NCBI RefSeq assembly: GCF_014472415.1
Contig: NZ_JACSZV010000007.1
Coordinates: 1-64,000 of the forward strand
Direction: 5' to 3'
Length of the DNA: 64,000 nt
DNA from: Pseudomonas sp. N40(2020)
Lineage (GTDB): Bacteria > Pseudomonadota > Gammaproteobacteria > Pseudomonadales > Pseudomonadaceae
Part shown: positions 34,188 through 43,559 of the stretch, piece by piece
How the letters are laid out: each line of letters begins with the position of its first letter
How positions within the stretch are numbered: the first letter of the stretch is position 1
Translations under genes and position numbers: made by a program
Notes under the pieces: generated by a model
Told to the model about the DNA's origin: nothing
The model's input: the letters and a program-made list of their open reading frames with translations, nothing else
The model's database searches: none

Positions 34188-37100
34188 CTATGGCTGACCA
34201 CGACGACGCAGGTACTCCGTCAGCCTGCGGTATTCTGGACGCTCAGCAAGGTCGATCTGGGCCTGTGCAATCGATTCAAGACAAGAGCGCAGCTCAGAAG
34301 GCGGCCAAGTCTGCTCACCAACCACCGCAGCCAGCAGGCGCAACGCTGATTCAGGGAAAACCATGCACATGCCTGACTCATCAAGCAGGTGGATGACATA
34401 GTGCAAATGCTCGATGGGCACTAGCCAGTCGTGAATTGCATTAAGGATGTCCGGGAATGTTCTCCCGCCCGCAATGGACATCCGGGTCAATGATTCAGCG
34501 ATATTAGATGTCACTAGGTCTCTGGATTTTGGCCAGATATGTTGCCAAAAGGGCTGAACCCGATTCTGCCAATACTCTTCCCGCTGTTCGCCAGCCCCTT
34601 CCAGCGCTTGTGATAGAGCTTGAGCCGCCTCCTGTAACGCCTTCAGTGGAAACGTCGCAAAGGCATCACGGAATTCATCCGTGGTATACCCATCAAGTGG
34701 ACCTAAGGCTGCATAAGTGAAAATAGCCGCGAATTGCTCCCCGTGCTCACCCAGATCCGCATAATGGCTTGCGGTATCGAGAAACTCGGCTTTGAAGGCC
34801 AATAGAAGTGGACGGTACAGGCGGGGCGACCACAAGAAGCCTTCCCAGGCCCTTCTAGCCTCAGCCGGATTACGAGCCCAACTGAAATGAGGAAGCAGAT
34901 TTGTTCTTGTCCAAGCCTCATCCACCCTGAACAGAGCGATAAGTCTAGAAGCAAGCAGTACCCTGCCATGACGGTATCGTTCCACTTGCGGGTCGCACAG
35001 CTCGATGAAAATCTGCCCCATCCTCTCTGGCAGACCATCACCGTCGTTGAGGCTTGATCTCTCCCAAATATTCAACAGAGACTGGGTAACGTGCCCAATG
35101 GGGTGATTGATGGCTTCAGTGACTGGCTGATTTATCGGTTCGCCATTACTGGTCATTCCAGTATCCGCTTCCAGTGGCAGATGCATCACCCTTCGGATAA
35201 GCCCCAAAAACATATCCATATCTTGAAGTTCTGCTTTGGATACCTCATCGAGCCATCGAGTTACGTAATGAATTATCTGTACAAGTTCACGATCTGGCAT
35301 CCTATTGATCCACGGAGCAACATAACGCCATGACTTTCGAGCAATGCCAGATTCGCTCCATGCTTGGAAAGCTTCCCTCCAGCGACCCAAGAGCCATTGG
35401 CCCTCCTCCGCTAGGTCACCCAAAGCATACAAGCTGTTGAGAAGGTGCTTTCGGCACACATCTCTCCAGGTGTCTTCATCGAAATACTCATCAGCTGCCG
35501 GGGCATTTCGAAGCCATTGGACCAGTGCCTCACGTTTGTAAGGTGCAGGCCTGACAACACGCTGCTGCTGATAATCAGGGTCTCCGGTCCCACTCATCCA
35601 ATGAGAAAACTCGTCGCTCTCATTGTCTGCCAAGCGTAGATGTGGGTAGGCTGCGGACAGCGCATCAAGTCTTTGCTGAGCCTGATCACCCAGCACAAGC
35701 CCACCGTACTGAAGCTTCGCCAAGCCCCTCCAAATCGCCCGGTCTACGTGTTCTTGATAGCGATCATCCGTAATGTCTTCCACGAAGTTTGCTCTGGGAG
35801 GTCCGGCCAGAATCTCCGCCTCTAACCTTTCTTGAGCGGCACGGGGCAGCATGCGCCCTTGCAGCACAAGCAGGCGGTAGACCTCGCGTTTAGTGGAGGT
35901 GGACCACAACCAATGACCATTCTCGACAAGTAGCCATTCAGCCCACTCATCAGCAGAAATGGCACCATCCTGACTGGCGGCAAAGAACGCCAAGCGTTTG
36001 AAGGTTGGATATGGAATCTCAAACCACCAGTGCGCGATCTTCGCCGCAACCTCAGGATGTTCTTCGAAGTTAGCCAGCCACGAATCCCGAAGCAGCTCAA
36101 CGAGCACGACCCACTCACGGAAACCACGATTCTGCCAGTGAGGACTGACAGACGGCAGATCCCAATTCGAACGATCACCGGAGGAGTTGGCACTTCCCAA
36201 TTCTTGCAAAAGATCCAACGCATCACGAACCAATGCCTGGAGATCCTCAAGCAGCAATGGCAAGACCGGTGCCCACTCCGAACGAGACGACTCGGAGAGC
36301 GTGGATCGCACATGGTCGGAGACTAGAACCAACTCCCAGTTCACCAGATCGCGCAGGTGTTTTGCTGAGACATCCTGGTCTTCTGAAGATCGAAACGGCC
36401 GGGAGATCGACACCACTGGCGAAAGCAACTCCCTGAGTTGCAGTCGAAGGCTGGCAGTCAGACCATCTCGCTTCAACCGCTCCAACCAGCTATAGAGGTC
36501 TAGGTCTCTCCAAGGCGACTTGATCCGCTCCGCCAGGAACAGTCCCCACAGCTTGCGCATGTGAGGACCAGGTATCGCGTTAGGTGAGCTTTTGCGAAGC
36601 GCATCCAGCTCAGCGGTGTTTCCTTCGCTCTGAAACTTGGCAATGCGCCCCAGTTGATCCTCAATAAGAAATGCAAGCCGCTCGTGGATACATCCGCCCC
36701 GCGTAGTAAGCCAAAGTAGAAGGTCTGGATCGTCGAGATGCCGAACAAGCCACCGAGCGATCTGGAACATAACATTATCCCAGTGACCCGTGCGCCCGCT
36801 TCCCAGCGTCATCTGCGCTGCCAAGTGGTAGGGCGAAGGTCTTTGAACCAGACTGAAGCTGAGCTTAGGATCATGTTCAGCGTGAGCAGGAACACCAAAG
36901 CGCGCCAGATCCGAGTAGCAGTATCGGGGGTCACTAAAGGCGCTCAGCAGCCACTCCAAGGGCGGAGCAGGGTTGAAATCTGCAAACCGGCGCGCTGGTA
37001 GCCCTGACTTGTCAGAAAGCGCCCACAGCAGACGTCCCACGAAATCATCTTGCCGGGTGCTGGCCGAAGGCCTGGAGAGAGCATGAGTGGTCACGATCCG

Positions 37101-38021
37101 CTCCTTACCCGTCGTTCCGTCACTGTATGTCTCTGCCCAAGCTTTCAGAGTTTGGTGCAACCCCCTATGTGAGTTTGCCCCAGGCTGAGTGTTGTACAGG
37201 ATAGGGGAAACCCCTTTTGCCTTCCACTCAGCGGTCTTCTGGCTTTCCTCTCCTGACGCACAAGATCCAAATGCCCATGCCTGAGGGGTAATCTCTCCCA
37301 ACATTCTGTCAGCAGCCAACGCGTCCATCATGTAGCGGAGAACTGGATCGCTGACACTGTACCCGACGAAGCAAACGACGTAGTTGCGGAACAATTCGCT
37401 TACGAATCGGGCAGCCCAACGCTCAGTCAGGTAAGCAAGTCCAAAGTCACCGCTGGTAATGACCAGTCGATTGAGTTCGGAAATGGTAGGTTTATCCGGC
37501 AGTAGGCCGTGCAGATAAACGACCCCATCCCATCGACTTTTTTTGGGAAGAGGAAGCATTGGGGCTGAGTAAGAATTGAAACGCTGTTTTGTACGTCGAC
37601 CTGCGGCATCGAACACTCGGTCGAAGTTTGTGGTTACAAGACGCACTTCACCGGTCCGGCACTTTCCCAGTCTCAGCAATGCTGCGTGCGTGTCTGTGGC
37701 GCCTTTGAGTCGGATGTTGGGCTTGAGAGCCCGCGCCAAAGCATCTCGAACAGCAGCGCGACCGTTCGGCAAGCGACGCTCAAGTAGATCCAACGTGGCA
37801 TCGAACTGATAGTTATCAAAAGCTTTCTGCTCGGCGCTATCGAAGGTGGTCGACGCCTCCTTGTAGATGAGCTGCACCAAACCTTTGAAATCCAGGAGCC
37901 CAGCCGGATAAGAAATACCGGCCCCACAAAAGAAGATGACCCTACCTTCTTCGTGGGCTTGAAGCAGCTCATCTGGAATATCTGGACCGTTCGTTACAAA
38001 TTGCATCCCTGCCCCACTCAT
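34188..38021 (-). CDS. dsr1: DSR1-like anti-phage defence sirtuin (SIR2 domain)
   Basis: A 1277-residue protein with an N-terminal SIR2 domain (about residues 20-290) and a very large helical C-terminal region without named domains, the layout of DSR1. Catalytic features are complete. GAGIS is at 33-37 in VIFFCGAGISYPAGLLDF. Asn132 and Asp134 are in LVTTNFDRVFD, and His171 is in VVYLHGLLP. FVGYSVSDPVLRYMM follows at about 218. SIR2-type defence proteins hydrolyse NAD+ on sensing a phage component, which causes abortive infection. The C-terminal region is presumably the sensor. Start 38021 or 38006 cannot be separated. It is followed by the small frame at 34015. Confidence 0.85.
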   Translation of the reverse strand: MSGAGMQFVTNGPDIPDELLQAHEEGRVIFFCGAGISYPAGLLDFKGLVQLIYKEASTTFDSAEQKAFDNYQFDATLDLLERRLPNGRAAVRDALARALKPNIRLKGATDTHAALLRLGKCRTGEVRLVTTNFDRVFDAAGRRTKQRFNSYSAPMLPLPKKSRWDGVVYLHGLLPDKPTISELNRLVITSGDFGLAYLTERWAARFVSELFRNYVVCFVGYSVSDPVLRYMMDALAADRMLGEITPQAWAFGSCASGEESQKTAEWKAKGVSPILYNTQPGANSHRGLHQTLKAWAETYSDGTTGKERIVTTHALSRPSASTRQDDFVGRLLWALSDKSGLPARRFADFNPAPPLEWLLSAFSDPRYCYSDLARFGVPAHAEHDPKLSFSLVQRPSPYHLAAQMTLGSGRTGHWDNVMFQIARWLVRHLDDPDLLLWLTTRGGCIHERLAFLIEDQLGRIAKFQSEGNTAELDALRKSSPNAIPGPHMRKLWGLFLAERIKSPWRDLDLYSWLERLKRDGLTASLRLQLRELLSPVVSISRPFRSSEDQDVSAKHLRDLVNWELVLVSDHVRSTLSESSRSEWAPVLPLLLEDLQALVRDALDLLQELGSANSSGDRSNWDLPSVSPHWQNRGFREWVVLVELLRDSWLANFEEHPEVAAKIAHWWFEIPYPTFKRLAFFAASQDGAISADEWAEWLLVENGHWLWSTSTKREVYRLLVLQGRMLPRAAQERLEAEILAGPPRANFVEDITDDRYQEHVDRAIWRGLAKLQYGGLVLGDQAQQRLDALSAAYPHLRLADNESDEFSHWMSGTGDPDYQQQRVVRPAPYKREALVQWLRNAPAADEYFDEDTWRDVCRKHLLNSLYALGDLAEEGQWLLGRWREAFQAWSESGIARKSWRYVAPWINRMPDRELVQIIHYVTRWLDEVSKAELQDMDMFLGLIRRVMHLPLEADTGMTSNGEPINQPVTEAINHPIGHVTQSLLNIWERSSLNDGDGLPERMGQIFIELCDPQVERYRHGRVLLASRLIALFRVDEAWTRTNLLPHFSWARNPAEARRAWEGFLWSPRLYRPLLLAFKAEFLDTASHYADLGEHGEQFAAIFTYAALGPLDGYTTDEFRDAFATFPLKALQEAAQALSQALEGAGEQREEYWQNRVQPFWQHIWPKSRDLVTSNIAESLTRMSIAGGRTFPDILNAIHDWLVPIEHLHYVIHLLDESGMCMVFPESALRLLAAVVGEQTWPPSELRSCLESIAQAQIDLAERPEYRRLTEYLRRRGQP

Positions 38022-38305
38022 GCATAATGGCTACAAGCCACCTTTTGGGTCATTGTTTACCATTGGTGAAGCCTTTGCGCCATCAATACTCAGAGACCGG
38101 TGACATTACGCCTTTGTAATAGCCTGACCTGACATGAGCAAGACGCCACTTGGCCCCTTCCACCAAGCAGTTACAGCAGCGCAAGCGCTGAAGATACCAT
38201 GGTGTACCCTTCTGCCGAAGCATGGAGAGCCTGTAGGAACACACTGTGAAACTCAGGACTTTTGTAGCCGCTCGCCACATCTGCGATCTCCGGTTGCAGT
38301 AACTG

Positions 38306-39271
38306 TCACCAAGCGTAATTATTCAATATATTCTGATGCAGCTCTAAATGTATATTGGTTGACCTAAATGCGGTCTGCCACTGGGACAGTCGGACAGGGT
38401 GGAAGTAGTTTGCAGCCCACTCAATTACTCGAATATGTTTATGTGCCCCGTACATGGCGATAATTTCGTTCAGATGCGTGTCGCATCCCGAATACCCTAC
38501 CACTACAATCTCTGACGCCTCTTGCAGTGCGCGATGCAAATAGTGCCAGTACGTGATTAAAATCGGTGATGCACTTATCACTGAACGCTTATGCGCAACA
38601 TGGGTCAGGACTATGTGATCGGATGGGTTCGCCGCAAACATATTAATCTCATGCCGCTGAAGCTTACGAACTCGCTTATCAATGTCCGTGTAGAACAACG
38701 GCGAACCGTGAAGGTGCAAGTAGTAGCCAAAAGTTCTCCCCCACTGCCTTTCCAGATTCGCCGAATCAAAACCAGCATTAGTTATTCCATCAACTAGACT
38801 GCCATCAAAACCAGCTAAAACTCCTCTCTCAATGAAGGCCCCATATAAAAGCCGATCATAGTTCAGAGTCGCTACATGAGAATTTGTTTGGCGGACAAAA
38901 GCTGATAGCGATGATATGAACTGCTCAGGTAAGTCAGCATCAGTAAGGTGTAATCTGGTGGCAACCATGTGCAAGTACTTGGCTACGGCCACAGGAAACC
39001 GCTGCCCCTGCTCTGTAAGCCAGTGAAGATCTGGTGACAGTATTCTGTTTAGCGTTTTGCACGCTGTGACGGCTTGATGAAAAACGTCAAGCTGCTCTTC
39101 ATTCTGAGGGATCGCGCCCTCATTCCCTAGCGTAAGACTGATAAGTCTCCTGTCCTCCGCTGTGAGTAAATGCGGTAGATGCCACACATCATGCATAGCC
39201 CCGCCTAGGCTGAAATGCTGCGGGGCAAGGGCCATGCCCAAGCCATTACCAAAAATTAATGCTTTACGCAT
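38306..39271 (-). CDS. SIR2-like protein, second sirtuin-type gene of the island
   Basis: A 321-residue protein with a SIR2-like Rossmann core: ALIFGNGLGMALAPQHFSLG at residues 4-23, HVATLNYDRLLYGAF with Asn137, FGYYLHLHGSPLFY with His188, and IVVVGYSGCDTHLNEIIAMY at 255-274. These match the G-A/N-G, N-x-D, L-H-G and G-Y-S motifs of SIR2 defence proteins, but the rest is unrelated to the DSR1-like neighbour. It lacks a long sensor tail. The start at 39271 has AAGGA six bases upstream. It may hydrolyse NAD+, or act as a partner of the larger protein. Confidence 0.65.
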   Translation of the reverse strand: MRKALIFGNGLGMALAPQHFSLGGAMHDVWHLPHLLTAEDRRLISLTLGNEGAIPQNEEQLDVFHQAVTACKTLNRILSPDLHWLTEQGQRFPVAVAKYLHMVATRLHLTDADLPEQFISSLSAFVRQTNSHVATLNYDRLLYGAFIERGVLAGFDGSLVDGITNAGFDSANLERQWGRTFGYYLHLHGSPLFYTDIDKRVRKLQRHEINMFAANPSDHIVLTHVAHKRSVISASPILITYWHYLHRALQEASEIVVVGYSGCDTHLNEIIAMYGAHKHIRVIEWAANYFHPVRLSQWQTAFRSTNIHLELHQNILNNYAW

Positions 39272-39603
39272 CTCACATCCTTGTTCTTTGGTGGGTTCAA
39301 AGAATGAAGAATGCAAATCCCGAAAGATGATGTCAATGAGCCTTTAGGGTATGCGTGCAGCCTGTAACCCTTCCATCGCAATGCTATGGTCGGGCCGAAT
39401 CATCCAGTCATTGCTGATCATGAGCCTCACCTTAGGCCCACGGGCCCCAAAACCCGCGCGGCACCTTCTGCGAAGCAGCTCTAGAAGCGCAGGCGCTGAA
39501 GACCCCATGATGGGTGCTGGAGGCCAGGCCTGGCCTTCACATCGTCGGCGTACCCCAAGCATCCGTAGAAAGAGAGCATTCCAGAGCCCTCCTCCGAGTA
39601 CCT

Positions 39604-40971
39604 TTAGGGCGCGTCTCCGTCAGCAGAAGGCCTTAGAGCCTTAAATTTCGCTATAGCAGTCTTGACCATATAACGAGCAAAAGACAGACCAGATCTAAAC
39701 GCCTTCCAAACAAACGAAGCAAGGAAAATCGTGAGGCGCCAGAGATCCTTCACGAAAATCGCTCTCCTCCTTTTCTTAAAGTCGACCAGCTTTGTACTCG
39801 AATTCGCTATCTTTCCACCGACAGCCAGCGCGATAAACAAGAAGTAAAACCATCTGTAGTTCTTCACCTGGCTCGCTTCACGATCATCAGCAAGTAACCC
39901 CGGCATTCTAGATTTCAGCCTAACCAGGTTGGGAATTATGCACTCGTTAGCAATCGCCACTGGCCGCTGGAAGATGTAGGGATCAACGAACCCCACTGGT
40001 CCATCTGGCCACGCGGTGCAATACTCAAAGGGGGGTGATTCACAACTATCCGATAGCGGAGCGTACTGAGCAGCGTCTTTAGACAACTGCTTCACAGGAC
40101 ACACTTTCTGGTTGTATTCCAACAGCTCCCGCCTGATGGTTAAAATATCTTTATCCGACAGGTTCGATTCTCTTGGTTGCTGGAAAAATCCCCGACTGTT
40201 TTCGGGCGCAAGATCTTCAAAAAGGACAGGACCATATTCAGCAAGCGCTCCAATCGTCCACTGTGAGTAATTGCTCCACTGACAAGACTTGGTAGATTCC
40301 AAACCGTTAATCCGACAATAATCTTGGTAACGGCGGATTTGCAGGAGAAGATAGCGACTTGAATCCTGAGCTACTCGCGATGCGTTATTAAGGGTTTGGG
40401 CACTGTTGCTGGCCGTGCTGTCTGTCACAAAAAAGACCGCAGCCGTCAGCGCTGTCAAAAACCAAAGATGATCATAATAATGATGAAATTTATCAGTTAA
40501 TTTCAACGTATCGTACAGCAGCACCGTGACTGACCACCCAGCAGCAGTGACCATCATCAATAAAGGAATGAGCGCCATAACGTTTCCGATCACACCCACG
40601 CCACCCGCAGAAGAGCTTGGTGCGCCGTATCGAAAATCTGGGAAAAAACCCATCAAGTTAAGTATGCCTGGCGCAAGGAGCACGCATAGCGCAATCACAC
40701 CACCCTTAAACCGCCCCAAGGTATAAGCAGCACCTATAATCAGTGGCATCAAAAGCAGAAGGACCAAAAGCAACGTCATTGCTCTCGGAACAAAGCCGCT
40801 CAGGTGAGCTTGAAAAAATTCGGATTTTGGAACGCCCAAGTCTTGCAATGCGTGCCCTAAACTAAACGCAGCACCACCGACGAACTCAAGATACGGATGA
40901 ATAAGCTTGCTGACAGCCAGAAGCACTTTTCCGTTTTCCTTAACAAAGTAAAAGATCAAAAAACTACGCAC
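39604..40971 (-). CDS. Multi-span membrane protein of unknown function
   Basis: A 455-residue protein with membrane segments at about residues 62-84, 91-110, 126-153, 168-183 and 372-388. A hydrophilic domain of ~185 residues lies between the fourth and fifth (185-371), with six cysteines (219, 230, 291, 310, 318, 344), suggesting an extracytoplasmic disulfide-bonded part. The C-terminus is strongly basic. Frame start is a GTG at 40971, with AGGATGGCGA before it. It lies between the SIR2-like gene and the NAD synthetase on the same strand. I do not recognise it. It could be an effector or membrane partner of the defence block. Confidence 0.65.
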   Translation of the reverse strand: MRSFLIFYFVKENGKVLLAVSKLIHPYLEFVGGAAFSLGHALQDLGVPKSEFFQAHLSGFVPRAMTLLLVLLLLMPLIIGAAYTLGRFKGGVIALCVLLAPGILNLMGFFPDFRYGAPSSSAGGVGVIGNVMALIPLLMMVTAAGWSVTVLLYDTLKLTDKFHHYYDHLWFLTALTAAVFFVTDSTASNSAQTLNNASRVAQDSSRYLLLQIRRYQDYCRINGLESTKSCQWSNYSQWTIGALAEYGPVLFEDLAPENSRGFFQQPRESNLSDKDILTIRRELLEYNQKVCPVKQLSKDAAQYAPLSDSCESPPFEYCTAWPDGPVGFVDPYIFQRPVAIANECIIPNLVRLKSRMPGLLADDREASQVKNYRWFYFLFIALAVGGKIANSSTKLVDFKKRRRAIFVKDLWRLTIFLASFVWKAFRSGLSFARYMVKTAIAKFKALRPSADGDAP

Positions 40972-41168
40972 TCGCCATCCTGCTTCGCTGCCATCCTGCG
41001 AAAGCGCGATACTACGAGTCTGTACAGTTGCGAAGACCTAGCCGGAGGAGTCACGGAAGTTAACGATCAGGCTTGCCGCGTCACGAAAGAAGTTGCCCCC
41101 TATCTGCAATGCAGCAAGCCTGCCCCCGCACAGGCGCTCGCCTTTCTATGCCTACTTGGTTTTGAGGA

Positions 41169-42800
41169 TCAGTCGCCGATACGCCAGCCCGAGGTGATCG
41201 GGTAGCGGCGATCTCGGCCAAATCCGCGCTCGGTGATCCGTGGTCCCACTGCTGCCTGGCGACGTTTGTACTCGTTGAGGTCAACAAGGCGGATCACTTT
41301 GCGCACGACCTCTGCGTCAAAGCCTTCCTCGATGATCGCGTCAGCGGACAGATCCTGCTCAACGTACAAGCGAAGGATCTCGTCCAGAACTGGATATGGA
41401 GGTAGCGAATCTTCGTCTTTCTGATCAGGTGCCAATTCAGCTGACGGTGGACGGTCAATGACGCGCTGCGGAATCACGTAGCCCAGGGTATTGCGGTACT
41501 CGCAGAGCTTAAATACCAGCGTCTTTGGTACGTCCTTGAGGACGTCAAATCCACCGGCCATATCGCCGTAAAGGGTCGCGTAGCCGACAGCCATCTCGCT
41601 CTTGTTGCCTGTTGTCAGCACCAAGTAGCCCTTCTTGTTGGAGATGGCCATCAACATCGTGCCACGGCACCGGGCCTGGAGGTTCTCCTCCGTAGTGTCC
41701 TTGCCCAGACCTTCGAACATTGGCGCAAGCGTAGAAAGGAATGCTTCGACCATGGGGGCGATTGGCAGAACGCTGTACTTCACCCCCAGGATGTCTGCTT
41801 CTTCCCTCGCGTCGTCTTGGCTCATCTGTGCTGTGTAGTGATAAGGCATCATTACGGCTTCGACGTTTTCTGCGCCAAGCGCATCAGCGGCAACGGCCAA
41901 AACCAGTGCTGAGTCGATCCCGCCAGAAAGGCCCAGTACAACACCTTTAAAGCCATTGTGCTGCACGTAGTCTTTCACGCCACTCACCAGCGCCTGGTAC
42001 ACGCTGGCTTCCAGGCTCAGCAGCTCTGTCACAGTCCCTGGAACTGGCACCAGAGCATTGTCGATGCAATCGAAGTCGGTGACGTACAAGCCCTCTTCAA
42101 ACGCTGGAGCGCGTTGGGTGACCTTGCCGTGGCCGTCCACGACAAAACTATTGCCGTCAAAAACCAGCTCGTCCTGGCCGCCGACCTGGTTCACGTACAC
42201 CATTGGGATCGAGCACTCGTCAGCCCGTTGCGCTAGCAGGGATTCACGCTCTGCCTGCTTGCCACGATGGAACGGCGATGCGTTGAGCGTCAGCATGATC
42301 TGGGCGCCAGCGTCGCAGGCCTGCTTGAGGGGCTCGGAGAACCAGATGTCCTCGCAGATCGTGATCCCGATCTGGATGCCGAACAAGTTGACGACGCAAG
42401 GGCCGCTGCCGGACTCGAAATAGCGCTTCTCATCGAAGACGCGGTAGTTCGGCAGGCGCTGCTTATAGTAGCGAGCAACCTCTTCGCCTTCGGAGATGAC
42501 CGCGCAACTGTTGTAGCGAGCGCCGTCTTCAACCCACGGGAAGCCGATCACTATAACGATGCCGCGAGCGGCCTCGCGGACACGCGCCAGTGCCTTTTCG
42601 ATGCGGCTCTGCATGCTAGATCGGAGGAGCAAATCCTCAGGCGGATATCCGCACAGGGTCAGCTCAGGGAAGACGATGATCTGTGCGCCGAGGTCGTCGC
42701 GGGCGCTCTGAGCTGCTTCGATGATCTTCTCGACGTTGCCATGAACATCACCAACTCGGATGTTCAACTGGGCCATTACCACTCTCAAACGCTGATCCAT
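41169..42800 (-). CDS. nadE: Glutamine-dependent NAD+ synthetase
   Basis: A 543-residue two-domain enzyme. The N-terminal nitrilase-type glutaminase domain has the triad Glu46 (VFPELTLCGYPP), Lys113 (YYKQRLPNYRVFDE) and Cys149 (ITICEDIWF). The C-terminal synthetase domain has the ATP-pyrophosphatase loop GLSGGIDSALVLAV (292-297) and the signature TTGNKSEMAVGYATLYGDMA. It makes NAD+ from deamido-NAD+, ATP and glutamine-derived ammonia. GGGAGG precedes the ATG at 42800. It is complete, while the chromosomal ammonia-dependent nadE next to it is cut (see 43181-43489), so it may be the only NAD synthetase here. Confidence 0.95.
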   Translation of the reverse strand: MDQRLRVVMAQLNIRVGDVHGNVEKIIEAAQSARDDLGAQIIVFPELTLCGYPPEDLLLRSSMQSRIEKALARVREAARGIVIVIGFPWVEDGARYNSCAVISEGEEVARYYKQRLPNYRVFDEKRYFESGSGPCVVNLFGIQIGITICEDIWFSEPLKQACDAGAQIMLTLNASPFHRGKQAERESLLAQRADECSIPMVYVNQVGGQDELVFDGNSFVVDGHGKVTQRAPAFEEGLYVTDFDCIDNALVPVPGTVTELLSLEASVYQALVSGVKDYVQHNGFKGVVLGLSGGIDSALVLAVAADALGAENVEAVMMPYHYTAQMSQDDAREEADILGVKYSVLPIAPMVEAFLSTLAPMFEGLGKDTTEENLQARCRGTMLMAISNKKGYLVLTTGNKSEMAVGYATLYGDMAGGFDVLKDVPKTLVFKLCEYRNTLGYVIPQRVIDRPPSAELAPDQKDEDSLPPYPVLDEILRLYVEQDLSADAIIEEGFDAEVVRKVIRLVDLNEYKRRQAAVGPRITERGFGRDRRYPITSGWRIGD

Positions 42801-43180
42801 GGGTCCTCCCGAAACCTGATATGGGATCTACAAGATTCTGCGCCGTCAGCTAGGCGTCGTTCATCTGGCAATTTCGGTGAGTACTCGGGTGACATCCGAC
42901 ACACGCTACCGAGTTGGCTGAAGGCGACTGAGCGGCAGCACGAAGTGCCTTTGGTGGCTCATCTAAGGACAGGCAGGACATGTCGCAGCATCTTGTGTTA
43001 GTGGAGTCATTATGCCCGATCAAGAGGTGATGCCGTGGCTCGATTGCTGGCAGAGCTGGTTGGTAGGCGAAAATTTATGAACTATTTTTTCGTTGTGCAA
43101 TCGTGGTTTCTGCACATATGATTTGAACCGGAAATAGCGATCAAACTCGGTTGGATGTGCACTTTTATGGGGGGAGGAAG
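42801..43180. other. Junction region between the island and the nadE remnant
   Basis: No gene supported. A 22-codon plus-strand frame (MPDQEVMPWLDCWQSWLVGE, ending near 43080) is not recognised. The nadE homology starts sharply at about 43181, so the island end lies in or just before this stretch. No clear direct repeat was found by eye. Confidence 0.4.
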
Positions 43181-43489
43181 GTGATGGGTTTTTTCACCAA
43201 GTTCGGCGACGGCGCCTGCGACCTCGCCCCGCTCAGCGGTCTGGTGAAAAATCAGGTGAGGGCGATTGCCCGCAGTTTTGGGGCGCCTGAGTCGTTGGTT
43301 GAAAAGATTCCGACTGCGGATCTGGAAGACCTGTCGCCGGGTAAACCGGACGAAGCGTCGCACGGCGTGACCTACACCGAGATCGACGCCTTCCTGCACG
43401 GTGAGCCACTGCGAGAGGAAGCGTTCAAGATCATTGTTGATACGTACAACAAAACCCATCACAAACGAGTGATGCCGTTTGCACCGTAA
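43181..43489 (+). pseudogene. nadE: Ammonia-dependent NAD+ synthetase, C-terminal remnant
   Basis: The frame reads [20 protein letters not shown], then [20 protein letters not shown], and ends [12 protein letters not shown]. This is the last ~102 residues of the 275-residue bacterial NadE of Pseudomonas. The N-terminal ~168 residues, including the ATP-binding S-G-G-x-D-S loop, are missing; sequence left of 43181 is unrelated. It cannot be active. The downstream azu gene is the normal Pseudomonas neighbour of nadE, so this is the original chromosomal site. Confidence 0.9.
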
Positions 43490-43520
43490 GCCATACCGCG
43501 CCACCTAAAGAAACGAAAAA

Positions 43521-43546
43521 AGCGTCCCGAGCAGGACGCTTTTTTT
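43521..43546. terminator. Bidirectional terminator between nadE remnant and azu
   Basis: AGCGTCC (43521-43527), a six-base loop, GGACGCT (43534-43540), then T-run on the plus strand, with an A-run before it serving the minus strand. It would stop both the nadE remnant and azurin transcripts. Confidence 0.85.
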
Positions 43547-43559
43547 GTGCCTGAATAAA

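Noticed and set aside
39351..39644. Open frames on both strands at 39.35-39.64 kb
   Set aside because: Composition is biased (Arg, Ala, Pro), no ribosome-binding site, and they overlap the repeat-like segment.
42267..43001. A 244-codon plus-strand frame
   Set aside because: Mostly opposite the glutamine-dependent NAD synthetase; no start signal or domain.
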